Program-made: the position numbers and the translations under genes | Source: Acidocella sp. KAb 2-4 | GTDB lineage: Bacteria; Pseudomonadota; Alphaproteobacteria; Acetobacterales; Acetobacteraceae | DNA: 64,000 bases | Direction: 5' to 3' | Assembly: GCF_020567705.1 (NCBI RefSeq) | Contig: NZ_JAJDJU010000004.1 | Span: 106,750-170,749, forward strand | Shown: one piece after another, positions 54,060 through 62,187 of the stretch | How the letters are laid out: each line of letters starts with the position of its first letter | Position numbering within the stretch: the stretch's first letter is position 1 | The notes under the pieces: generated by a model | The model's input: the letters and a program-made list of their open reading frames with translations, nothing else | Told to the model about the DNA's origin: nothing | Database searches by the model: none

Positions 54060-55486
54060 TATTTCGTCAGATGCTCGGGCATCCGCTCCGGGCCGCAAAC
54101 ATCCTCAAGCGTCTCACGCGCACGGATAATATCCGCCTTGCCGTCACTGCCAATCAACACCACTGCGGGCCGGTATTGGATAAACTGCATCCACTGCGTA
54201 ATGTTATAGGCACCGACCGGATGGATTGTTAGAATGTCACCGGTCTCCAGTGGCGGCAGATCGACATGATCTCTGATAACATCGATGGCCATGCACAGAG
54301 AGCCGTAAATCCGCGACGGCACGGGAGGGGCGTCGATCGCTCGCGCTGGCAAGATCTGGAACTGATACCAGGCGCTGGTATACAGAAGATTGATTCCCGC
54401 ATCGATGACATAGCCAATGCGCGAATCCTCGTTGAGGATCATGCGTTCCTTGTAAGCGCGTGCTGAAAGCCCCTCATCGGTGAGCATCGGACGATTCACC
54501 CCCTTCACGGCGATCACCGTGCTGAGCAAATAGCCTGCCTCATCCACCAGGTAGCGGCCCGACTCAAGCCGCAACATAGGCTGCTCTGCGGGAGGTAACT
54601 CCCGCAGCACCTCCGTGATCGCGGTCGCGAAGGCTTCGATCGGTGGGACTACCTGCTCTACCGGGCCAAGGAAACCATGCAGAAGACTCTGCGACGGGAA
54701 ACCGCCGCCCAGATTCAGATAAGGCACCAAATGATGGTGTTTGCGCCGCAGTTGTTCACGCAACTGGACCAGCTTTTTCGCCGTCACCGCGTAAGCATCG
54801 GGCATCAATATATATGTGCCGATGTGGGAATGCAGGGTATGCAATTGCAGTTTCGGATTATCGATAATCCGGGTAGCTGCCCTTTCCGCCTCTCCATTTT
54901 CCAACGCGAAACCAAATTTAGACCATACTGGCTTTATACCAGGATCAAGCCAAACCCGGAGTCCAACCTCGATGACCTTGCCGTGCTCTGACGCCAATTC
55001 CTCAACCAGGCTCAACTCATCCCAATTATCGATTTGAATGAGCGCGCCATCGTCGATAGCCGCCTTCAGGGCCGAGCGGGGCTTGTAGGGGCCGTTGAAT
55101 ACGATCTCGCTGCCATCAAAACCGATTTTTCTGGCCTTTTCGTATTCAAATTGCGAAACGACCTCGGCGATCCAACCTTCACTTTTGAAAATTTTGCATA
55201 TCGCTCCAAGATAATTAGTCTTCATCGACCAAGCAAAGCTGGTTTTTTGATAGCGGCTTCTGAACGCCTCGCGCATTCTCTTTGCCTTCGCCCGGAGATC
55301 ATATTCCGAGAAGACAAAAAGCGGCGAACCGAATTCCTCGATGAGCCCGGTGACGGGAAGACCGTCAATCTGGAACAACGACGGCGCCCGTGGGCCGCGC
55401 GCATAAAAATTGCGGTCTTCAGCCACGCGCGGGGCGTTACGCCCAAGTTCGCCACTGATGACAGGCGGAACGTAAGAGCGATCCAT
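54059..55486 (-). CDS. Type III PLP decarboxylase (diaminopimelate-decarboxylase-like)
   Basis: A 475-residue alanine-racemase-fold decarboxylase. The PLP lysine is in FAWSMKTNYLGAI, LNLGGGFPSQS matches the phosphate-binding GGG, and MLRLESGRYLVDEAG the RxxExGR-like element. Near the C-terminus GSLCMAIDVI replaces the usual G-x-x-C-E-S-x-D of LysA: the cysteine is kept but the following substrate-binding Glu is Met. The substrate may thus differ from meso-DAP. The second of two adjacent ATGs (55486) has better spacing to GGGAGG. Embedded in a PqqD/ATP-grasp operon, not with lysine genes. Confidence 0.82.
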   Translation of the reverse strand: MDRSYVPPVISGELGRNAPRVAEDRNFYARGPRAPSLFQIDGLPVTGLIEEFGSPLFVFSEYDLRAKAKRMREAFRSRYQKTSFAWSMKTNYLGAICKIFKSEGWIAEVVSQFEYEKARKIGFDGSEIVFNGPYKPRSALKAAIDDGALIQIDNWDELSLVEELASEHGKVIEVGLRVWLDPGIKPVWSKFGFALENGEAERAATRIIDNPKLQLHTLHSHIGTYILMPDAYAVTAKKLVQLREQLRRKHHHLVPYLNLGGGFPSQSLLHGFLGPVEQVVPPIEAFATAITEVLRELPPAEQPMLRLESGRYLVDEAGYLLSTVIAVKGVNRPMLTDEGLSARAYKERMILNEDSRIGYVIDAGINLLYTSAWYQFQILPARAIDAPPVPSRIYGSLCMAIDVIRDHVDLPPLETGDILTIHPVGAYNITQWMQFIQYRPAVVLIGSDGKADIIRARETLEDVCGPERMPEHLTK

Positions 55487-56583
55487 CATGACCTCCCAGA
55501 CAAGTTGAGCAGCGGCGCGCCCGTGCGTTCACCCTTGGCGGCGAGCTCCGCCAAATCGGTGATATCTCCAAGAACATCGACAGAGTGCCTGATGAACATG
55601 CGTCCCGCCTCGCACGGAGCGAGTTCCGTCTCTTCAAACCCCACCAACAGCTCCAGCAGGCGAGCAGGCAGGTTACAGCCAAGCTGCGACGGGAAATCGA
55701 CCCAGGCCGGAAACCGAGGATTCATTTCAAACAGCAAATGCGGCCTCGCTGGCGCCTTGATAAATTCGAGCTCGAATGGCCCCGCCCAGCGCAGTGCGCG
55801 GATAAACCTGTGCACTAAATGGTCAATCCTGGGGTCGGCAACCACCACCCCGGCAAAGCCCTTGCCCGCCGACGTCCGCAACATCTTTCTGATGGAACAG
55901 CTGCCAACGATGCCGCCCCGCCCATCGCCGAGGCCCACAACGTCATATTCCTCTCCAACAACCATTTCCTGCACCAGAACAGGCAGCCCCCACATATCGG
56001 TGAGATCCTTGAACGCGGCGTATAGCTCTGCCTCCGTCGTCGCCAAATGAGCCTCGTAATACTTACCCTTCACATAGACGGGGTAGCCGATCTGTTCGGC
56101 AAAGCGCGCCAAATCGGCCGCGTCATGGGCCACTCTCGTTTCTGGAACCGGAATGTTAATACGATGACAAAGCAGCGAGAGCGCCTCTTTACTTCGCCGC
56201 AAGAAGGCCGCCTTGCTCGGCAACATCATCTTGATCCCACGCCGCGCCAGACTATCCTGAAGTTCTATGAAATTCATAACCTCCGAATCTAGGCAGGGAA
56301 TGATCACGCTAATTTTCTCTTTATCGAGAATAACCTCGAGTCTCTCCATTAGCGCCTTGGCACCGGTCCGCGGGTAGGGCAGAAGATATACCGCATCGAG
56401 GCGGTTATTGTCCCGGCAATAAATCGAGCTTTCCATCGGATCATAGGACAAGCCGACGATCCGGATGCCCGGAAACCGCCTGCGTAAACTCGCGATCACC
56501 GCCGCCCCAGGTTGTGGATTATCGCCCCGATGCAACCCCGTGACAGCAACTGAAATGGTGTTAATGGGTAGTTGCTTTGTCAT
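55486..56583 (-). CDS. ATP-grasp ligase
   Basis: A 365-residue ATP-grasp protein of the carbamoyl-phosphate-synthase/D-Ala-ligase type. ATP-binding strands IGYPVYVKGKYYEAH and VLVQEMVVGEEYDVVGLGD, and the metal-binding end FELEFI and LLFEMNPRFPAW (E-x-N-x-R) are clear. Such enzymes join an acid to an amine via acyl phosphate and often modify peptides or amino acids. Start ATG at 56583; it overlaps the 3' end of the PqqD-like gene by 23 bases. Its stop overlaps the decarboxylase start. Confidence 0.85.
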   Translation of the reverse strand: MTKQLPINTISVAVTGLHRGDNPQPGAAVIASLRRRFPGIRIVGLSYDPMESSIYCRDNNRLDAVYLLPYPRTGAKALMERLEVILDKEKISVIIPCLDSEVMNFIELQDSLARRGIKMMLPSKAAFLRRSKEALSLLCHRINIPVPETRVAHDAADLARFAEQIGYPVYVKGKYYEAHLATTEAELYAAFKDLTDMWGLPVLVQEMVVGEEYDVVGLGDGRGGIVGSCSIRKMLRTSAGKGFAGVVVADPRIDHLVHRFIRALRWAGPFELEFIKAPARPHLLFEMNPRFPAWVDFPSQLGCNLPARLLELLVGFEETELAPCEAGRMFIRHSVDVLGDITDLAELAAKGERTGAPLLNLSGRS

Positions 56584-56905
56584 GAACAAAACGGCCCAAG
56601 GGTTCGAGTGCAGACAACTCGTTCAAGAAAAGCTGGACATCTCTGGCCGCGGTCGCACGGTCTATACCGTATCGCCGCTCCATGGCTGCCGGCAGATCAG
56701 CAAGCTGCACGCCCTCCACAATCGACCGGAGAATAAAACTTGCCGTCGCGCTCAACCGGAAAAACATGCCCGAGACGGTGTCAAAGACGAACTCATCCCC
56801 ATAAAAGCGCAGCCCTGAGATGATCGCTCCATTATTCTCAGACACCCTCTCACGCGCCCCGGCTTTGGCGGCTTCAGCTAAGTGATTGGTGAGATGAACA
56901 TCCAT
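56561..56905 (-). CDS. PqqD-family peptide-recognition protein
   Basis: A 114-residue protein; the last 80 residues have the PqqD/RRE pattern: FYGDEFVFDTVSGMFFRLSATASFILRSIVEG, then LPAAMERRYGIDRATAARDVQLFLNELSALEPLG. PqqD-type domains bind leader peptides of ribosomally made peptides and present them to modifying enzymes. The ATG at 56905 follows GGGAGAGG. In the same frame an upstream extension of 32 codons (57001 onwards) encodes a Cys-containing stretch (GGSCSSNCD) with no known match. Confidence 0.8.
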   Translation of the reverse strand: MDVHLTNHLAEAAKAGARERVSENNGAIISGLRFYGDEFVFDTVSGMFFRLSATASFILRSIVEGVQLADLPAAMERRYGIDRATAARDVQLFLNELSALEPLGRFVHDKATTH

Positions 56906-57069
56906 AAGCCTCTCCCGTCGCGTCTCATCATTGCCATTCCCTGGCGCCGCGAATAAATCACAATTGCTTGAGCAGCTGCCGCCCTTCCCCACAAACACCA
57001 ACTTCCACCGGCGTTTAGAAAAATTTACGACGTTTAATATTCTTGTATCCTTGCTGGCGCGAAAAAACC

Positions 57070-57083
57070 TTGATTTTCGTCAA
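57070..57083. promoter_or_regulatory. FNR-like box in the PqqD/SBP divergent region
   Basis: TTGAT-TTTC-GTCAA matches nine of ten consensus positions of an FNR/Anr box. It lies 165 bases from the PqqD-like start and 108 bases from the binding-protein start, within an AT-rich 286-base control region. Confidence 0.4.
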
Positions 57084-57191
57084 TGCCGACAAAGCTTAAT
57101 TCTGTGTAAATTGAAATTCAAGACAACAATTTATACGGGCCGGAAATAGTCCCGTTAAAAAGGCATGATAAGCAAATAGGAGGCTCTAGCC

Positions 57192-58793
57192 ATGTCGCTG
57201 CGACAATTAAGGAAGTTGGCTCTGTCAGCAACTCTCTTGGCTCCAGTCATGCTTGGCGGCGTTATGGCAGGGCCGGCTTATGCTGGTCCGCAGCCAAAGC
57301 CCGCGCCATCGGTGTTGCGCGTTTCCGTCCATGTGGGCCTTGAGACGCTCGACCCGATCGCGACCACGGCCTATATCGACCGGACCCACGGCTATCTGGT
57401 CTATGACACGCTTTTTGCCCTGGACAAGAACCTCCAACCACAACCTCAGATGGTTGATCGCTGGACAGTATCCCCCGACCAGAAGACCTGGACGTTCGTG
57501 CTGCGTGACGGGCTGAAATGGAGCGACGGCACCGATGTCACCGCGGCGGATTGCGTTGCCTCGCTTGAACGCTGGGGCAAGCGCGACGGCATGGGGCAAC
57601 AGCTCTTCTCCGATATCACCAGCCTGACGGCGAGCGATAACAAGACAATCGTGATGCAACTGAAGGCGCCGGACGATATGGTGCTCTACTCGCTTGGTAA
57701 GTTGTCATCGAACGTGCCGTTTATGATGCCTGCCCGCATCGCTCAAACAAGCCCTTACGTCTCGATCAAGGATCCCACAGGTTCCGGTCCGTATATGTTT
57801 GTCATGAAGGATTGGGTGCCCGGCGAAAAGGCGGTTTACGTTAAAAATCCCTATTACACGCCGCGATCGGGCGCGCCTTCATTGGCCGCCGGGGCGAAAA
57901 TAGCGCAAGCCGACAAAATCGAATTGATCCATTACACGGATCCAAAGGCAGCCGCCAAGGCCTTGATGAATGGATATGTGCAATACGACGAATCTCCGCC
58001 GATGAGCGTCGTCCCTATGCTAGAGGCGGATCAGAATATCGTGGTCGAGCCGACATCCCCACCCGGGTCGGTCGGCATGATGCGTTTCAACACAACAATT
58101 CCTCCCTTCAATAATCCAGCCATCCGCCGCGCCGTGCTCGAGGCTATCGACCAGACAGCCTATATGAAGGCGGCCTTTGGCAGCGATCCGCGCTGGTGGC
58201 GGACGTGTTACTCCATCTTCCCCTGCGGCACGCCATATGCCACGGATGCGGGCAATTGGATCATGAAAATGGCCAATCCCCAGGCAGCTCGCTATGCACT
58301 GGAAAAAGCCGGATATAAGGATACGCCGGTGGTGGTGCTCGATCCGGTTGACATACCCGTGTTAGCCGCATTTACAGATGTCACCGTAAAAATGCTGAAA
58401 GATATCGGCATGACCGTCAAGGTTGAGAACATGACCTGGGAGGAAATGCTGAAACGCCGGACCAACCAGGGCGCAGAAAACGGCTGGAACGTGTTCGATA
58501 CTTGGTGGATCGCGGATGATATCGCGACGCCGCAGGCAATCGCGTATTCAGGCGATCCGAAAACCGGCTGGGTTGGCTGGCCGAATGATCCGAAACTTGA
58601 AGCTGATCGTGCCGCATTTGTCGAAGCGACGACCTTGGCTGACCAGCAAGCGAAGGCCGGATTGGTTCAGCAGGACGTGTTGAATGATGCGACCGTGGGC
58701 ATCCTTGGGCAGTTCTTCGAACCAATCGCGTTCAACAAGAGTGTGTCTGGCCTGACCACACCAGTTCAGTTCTTCTGGGAAATGACCCCCTGA
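57192..58793 (+). CDS. ABC-type peptide/nickel substrate-binding protein
   Basis: A 533-residue periplasmic solute-binding protein (SBP_bac_5 family). It has a signal peptide (first about 31 residues, cleavage near AYAGP), then LRVSVHVGLETLDPIATTA, the family pattern VDRWTVSPDQKTWTFVLRDGLKWSDGT and YVQYDE. It binds an oligopeptide or similar ligand. No ABC permease or ATPase genes follow; a strong terminator closes the gene, so it works with transporter parts encoded elsewhere or as a lone binding protein. It is divergent from the PqqD operon. Strong AGGAGG at 8-nt spacing. Confidence 0.9.
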   Translation: MSLRQLRKLALSATLLAPVMLGGVMAGPAYAGPQPKPAPSVLRVSVHVGLETLDPIATTAYIDRTHGYLVYDTLFALDKNLQPQPQMVDRWTVSPDQKTWTFVLRDGLKWSDGTDVTAADCVASLERWGKRDGMGQQLFSDITSLTASDNKTIVMQLKAPDDMVLYSLGKLSSNVPFMMPARIAQTSPYVSIKDPTGSGPYMFVMKDWVPGEKAVYVKNPYYTPRSGAPSLAAGAKIAQADKIELIHYTDPKAAAKALMNGYVQYDESPPMSVVPMLEADQNIVVEPTSPPGSVGMMRFNTTIPPFNNPAIRRAVLEAIDQTAYMKAAFGSDPRWWRTCYSIFPCGTPYATDAGNWIMKMANPQAARYALEKAGYKDTPVVVLDPVDIPVLAAFTDVTVKMLKDIGMTVKVENMTWEEMLKRRTNQGAENGWNVFDTWWIADDIATPQAIAYSGDPKTGWVGWPNDPKLEADRAAFVEATTLADQQAKAGLVQQDVLNDATVGILGQFFEPIAFNKSVSGLTTPVQFFWEMTP

Positions 58794-58812
58794 AAAATCG
58801 CCATGCCCACTT

Positions 58813-58848
58813 ACATATCGGCCCAGTGCGCTGGGCCGATATGTTTTT
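58813..58848 (+). terminator. Strong rho-independent terminator after the binding-protein gene
   Basis: A perfect 14-bp stem (58813-58826 and 58831-58844) with a TGCG loop, followed by a run of T (58844-58848). It ends transcription 20 bases after the stop codon. Confidence 0.95.
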
Positions 58849-59161
58849 ATGTCCCAAAACAGAAATCTGCATGCCACGGCGAAGATGTCGGCATCGGACA
58901 TCAACTTCGGCCATAGCTCTACGACGCCATCAGCAGCGGCCCGACGAGCCCGCGCTTCGCAATGTTTGGATCAGCACCAACCGGGCGAGGCATTGCCAGT
59001 GCCCACCATCGCGACAACCGATGACGGCCTGATCACGCCCACGAAGAAGCACGCCGCCTGTACCTGAGTGAGTATGATGCATGCGGCAGGGCCGCCATGT
59101 TTGCCGCGCCGCGGCAGAGGGCTTATGAGCCTTCCGCACGCCCCGCAGACATGAGAGACAA
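58849..59161. other. 313-base region without a recognised gene
   Basis: Between the terminator and the ABC-F gene I see short open frames on both strands but no protein family, no RNA-gene structure and no clear promoter. The segment may be the decayed remnant of a gene. Confidence 0.5.
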
Positions 59162-60784
59162 ATGATTCGCCTGGATAATATTAGCAAGCAGAACGGCTCA
59201 CGCCTGATTTTCATCGAGGCTTCGGCCGCTTTGCAAAAGGGCGAGAAGATCGGCCTGGTCGGCCCCAACGGGGCGGGCAAATCCACCCTGTTCCGGCTGA
59301 TCACAGGGCAGGAGCAGGCCGATGAGGGGCAGATCCTGGTCGATAAGGGCGTGAGCATCGGGCTATTCAGCCAGGATGTCGGCGAAATGGCCGGGCGCAG
59401 CGCCGTGGCCGAGGTGATGGACGGCGCCGGGCCGGTGAGCGAGGTGGCGGCCGAGCTGGCCACGCTGGAAGCGGCCATGGCCGACCCTGAACAATTCGAC
59501 CAGCTGGACAAGATTTTGGAGCGCTTCGGCGAGGTGCAGACGCGCTTCGAGGAACTCGGCGGCTATGCGCTGGAGGCCAAGGCCCGCGAAGTGCTGCACG
59601 GGCTCGGCTTCTCGCAGGAGATGATGGATGGCGATGTCGGCCTGCTTTCCGGCGGCTGGAAAATGCGCGTGGCCCTGGCCCGCATCCTGCTCATGCGCCC
59701 GGATGTGATGCTGCTCGACGAGCCGAGCAACCATCTCGACCTGGAAAGCCTAATCTGGCTGGAGCAATTCCTGGCCGGGTATGACGGCGCGCTGCTGATG
59801 ACCTCGCATGACCGCGAATTCATGAACCGTGTGGTCAACAAGGTCATCGAGATCGATGCCGGCAACCTCACCAGCTTCTCCGGTAATTATGAATTCTACG
59901 CCACCCAGGCGGCGCTGAACGAGAAACAGCAGCAGGCGCAATTTGAGCGCCAGCAGGCGATGCTGGCCAAGGAGATCGCCTTCATCGAGCGCTTCAAGGC
60001 CCGCGCCAGCCACGCCGCCCAAGTGCAGAGCCGGGTAAAGAAGCTGGACAAGATCGAGCGGGTGGACCCGCCCAAGCGCCGCCAGACCATCGAGTTCGAG
60101 TTCAAGCCCGCGCCGCGCTCGGGCGATGACGTCGCCAATCTGCGAGGCGTGAGCAAAGCCTATGGCAGCAAGGTGATCTATGACGGGCTGGATCTGCTGA
60201 TCCGCCGCAAGGAGCGCTGCTGCGTGCTGGGCATCAATGGCGCGGGCAAATCCACCCTGCTCAAACTCGTCACCGGCACCGCCGCGCCGGATGCGGGAAG
60301 CGTGACCTTGGGCGGCAGCGTGAAGCTGGGTTACTTCGCCCAGCACGCCATGGACCTGCTCGATGGCAGCGCCACCGTGTTCGAGGCGCTGGACGCCGCT
60401 TTCCCCCATGCCGGGCAAGGTGTGCTGCGCAACCTGGCCGGGGCGTTCGGGTTTTCGGGCGATGAGGTGGAGAAGCGCGTGCGCGTGCTCTCGGGCGGCG
60501 AGAAGGCGCGGCTGGTGATGGCGATGATGCTGTTCGACCCGCCGAACTTCCTGGTGCTGGACGAGCCGACCAACCATCTGGACCTCGGGACCAAGGAGAT
60601 GCTGATCAAGGCGCTCGCGAATTACGAGGGCACCATGCTGTTCGTGTCTCACGACCGGCATTTCCTGGCGGCGCTGTCCAACCGCGTGCTGGAGCTCACG
60701 CCCGAGGGTATCCATCAATATGACGGAGGTTACATCGAATACGTGGCACGCACCGGGCAGGAGGCGCCGGGGCTGCACGCCTGA
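59162..60784 (+). CDS. ABC-F family ATPase
   Basis: A 540-residue soluble protein with two ABC domains and no membrane segments. Walker A sites are GLVGPNGAGKSTL and GINGAGKSTL; signatures LLSGGWKMRVALAR and LSGGEKARLVMAMM; Walker B VMLLDEPSNHLDL and FLVLDEPTNHLDL. The linker of about 80 charged residues between the domains marks the ABC-F class, which acts on the ribosome E-site in translation control or antibiotic protection. Its subgroup (Uup, EttA, YbiT, YheS-like) cannot be fixed by eye. Confidence 0.93.
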   Translation: MIRLDNISKQNGSRLIFIEASAALQKGEKIGLVGPNGAGKSTLFRLITGQEQADEGQILVDKGVSIGLFSQDVGEMAGRSAVAEVMDGAGPVSEVAAELATLEAAMADPEQFDQLDKILERFGEVQTRFEELGGYALEAKAREVLHGLGFSQEMMDGDVGLLSGGWKMRVALARILLMRPDVMLLDEPSNHLDLESLIWLEQFLAGYDGALLMTSHDREFMNRVVNKVIEIDAGNLTSFSGNYEFYATQAALNEKQQQAQFERQQAMLAKEIAFIERFKARASHAAQVQSRVKKLDKIERVDPPKRRQTIEFEFKPAPRSGDDVANLRGVSKAYGSKVIYDGLDLLIRRKERCCVLGINGAGKSTLLKLVTGTAAPDAGSVTLGGSVKLGYFAQHAMDLLDGSATVFEALDAAFPHAGQGVLRNLAGAFGFSGDEVEKRVRVLSGGEKARLVMAMMLFDPPNFLVLDEPTNHLDLGTKEMLIKALANYEGTMLFVSHDRHFLAALSNRVLELTPEGIHQYDGGYIEYVARTGQEAPGLHA

Positions 60785-60821
60785 GGCTGAGTGCGGGGTG
60801 AGCATAGTGTGACGAGGCCAC

Positions 60822-60854
60822 TTGACCAAAGATCATATTTCCATAAATATGGAA
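60822..60854 (+). promoter_or_regulatory. arsR promoter with overlapping operator
   Basis: TTGACC (60822-60827) and TAAATA (60844-60849) form a -35/-10 pair with 16-bp spacing. The -10 lies inside a perfect palindrome, TTCCATA-AA-TATGGAA (60839-60854). Repressor bound here would block RNA polymerase. The arsR start codon is only three bases after the palindrome. Confidence 0.65.
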
Positions 60855-60856
60855 TT

Positions 60857-61213
60857 ATGGATAAAACAGACGTCATCGCCGCTCTCGCCGCTTTGGCCCA
60901 GGAGACCCGGCTGGATATTTTCCGCCTACTTGTGCAAGCCGGGCCGGCGGGATTGCCGGCCGGACAATTGGGCGAGCGTCTGGCCCTGCCTGCGGCCACG
61001 CTGTCTTTCCACCTCAAGGAATTGCGCCATGCCGGGCTGGTGAGCTTCCAGCGCGAAAGCCGGTCGCTGATTTATTCGGCCGAATTCGCTAACATGAATG
61101 CCTTGTTGGCTTATCTCACCGAAAATTGCTGCCAGGGTGATACCGCCGCCTGCGGCCCCAGCCTTTGCGATGGCGCCAAGCTCATCAAACCCGCGATGGG
61201 GACACCGGCATGA
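60857..61213 (+). CDS. arsR: ArsR-family arsenite-responsive repressor
   Basis: A 118-residue winged-helix ArsR protein (ALAQETRLDIFRLLV; LALPAATLSFHLKELRHAGLV). It lacks the classical C-x-C-x2-C in the recognition helix. Instead cysteines cluster near the C-terminus (C91, C92, C99, C104), much like the atypical arsenite site of Acidithiobacillus ferrooxidans ArsR. It controls the four-gene arsenic operon. Its stop overlaps the first arsC start (ATGA). The start ATG lies very close to the predicted transcription start, so translation may be leaderless. Confidence 0.9.
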   Translation: MDKTDVIAALAALAQETRLDIFRLLVQAGPAGLPAGQLGERLALPAATLSFHLKELRHAGLVSFQRESRSLIYSAEFANMNALLAYLTENCCQGDTAACGPSLCDGAKLIKPAMGTPA

Positions 61214-61731
61214 CCAAGCGGCCTTTCAATGTGCTGTTTCTATGCACGGGAAATTCGGCGCGCAGCATCATGGCCGAGGCGCTGCTGAACCATTGGGGAC
61301 AGGGCAAGTTCCGGGCGTACAGCGCGGGCAGCCACCCGAAGGGCGTCGTACAGCCCGGCGCCCTGTCGCTGCTGGCCTCGCTTGGTCTGCCGACCGAGGG
61401 GCTGCGCAGCAAAAATTGGGAGGAGTTTGCCAAACCCGGCGCGCCGGAGATGGATTTCATCTTCACGCTTTGCGACCAAGCGGCGGGCGAAGCGTGCCCG
61501 GCTTGGCCGGGGCAGCCGGTTACCGCGCATTGGGGGCAGCCCGACCCCGCCGCCGTGCAAGGTTCCGCGATGGAAAAGGCGCAAGCCTATCGCGACGCGC
61601 TGCGCATGCTGGAGAATCGTATCAAGATTTTCGTTGTTTTGCCCTTCGAGTCTTTGGACCGCATCGCGCTCGCCCAGCGCAGCGCGGCCATTGGCCGAAT
61701 GACGCCAGACCAAACCGGGACGCCCGGTTGA
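61210..61731 (+). CDS. arsC: Arsenate reductase ArsC, LMW-phosphatase fold (long form)
   Basis: A 173-residue protein of the low-molecular-weight phosphatase/ArsC family. P-loop C12-T-G-N-S-A-R18 (FLCTGNSARS) is intact, and a C-terminal redox pair is likely C88 and C96 in LCDQAAGEACPAWPG. It would reduce arsenate to arsenite for efflux by the ACR3 pump. It is longer than the second ArsC by 36 residues, with a helical C-terminal tail. ATGA overlap with arsR. Confidence 0.9.
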   Translation: MTKRPFNVLFLCTGNSARSIMAEALLNHWGQGKFRAYSAGSHPKGVVQPGALSLLASLGLPTEGLRSKNWEEFAKPGAPEMDFIFTLCDQAAGEACPAWPGQPVTAHWGQPDPAAVQGSAMEKAQAYRDALRMLENRIKIFVVLPFESLDRIALAQRSAAIGRMTPDQTGTPG

Positions 61732-61763
61732 CCCTCTCTTTTCCACCACGCGGATAACAGACC

Positions 61764-62177
61764 ATGACCACACCGAAGACCGTGCTCATTCTTTGCACGG
61801 GTAATTCCTGCCGCTCGCAGATGGCCGAGGTGATTCTGCGCCACGATCTGCATGGCGCGGTGCGCGCACTTTCGGCGGGAACACGCCCGCAGCCCAAAGT
61901 GGCCGAGGGCGCGATTGAAGCCTTGAAACAGGCTGGGTTGCCAGCCGAAGGGCTATACCCCAAGGACATCGATACGATGCTCGGCGAGCCGATCGATCTG
62001 GTCGTGACCGTGTGCGACAACGCCAAGGAAACCTGCCCGGTTTTCCCGCGTCCGGTGCCGCGCTTGCATATGGCGTTCCACGACCCGCACGGCGAACCGC
62101 TGGAGAGCTTTCTGCGCGTGCGTGACGACATCCGCGCCCGGCTGGTGCCCGCCGTACGCGCCGCCCTCAAACTTTAA
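61764..62177 (+). CDS. arsC: Second arsenate reductase, thioredoxin-coupled type
   Basis: A 137-residue ArsC with C11-T-G-N-S-C-R17 and a redox pair C84 and C91 in TVCDNAKETCPVF, the same spacing as the thioredoxin-linked ArsC of S. aureus (C82/C89). It lies 32 bases after the first arsC and 10 bases before the pump gene. Two different arsC genes in one operon may widen electron-donor use. Confidence 0.92.
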   Translation: MTTPKTVLILCTGNSCRSQMAEVILRHDLHGAVRALSAGTRPQPKVAEGAIEALKQAGLPAEGLYPKDIDTMLGEPIDLVVTVCDNAKETCPVFPRPVPRLHMAFHDPHGEPLESFLRVRDDIRARLVPAVRAALKL

Positions 62178-62187
62178 GGCCTGCCCA

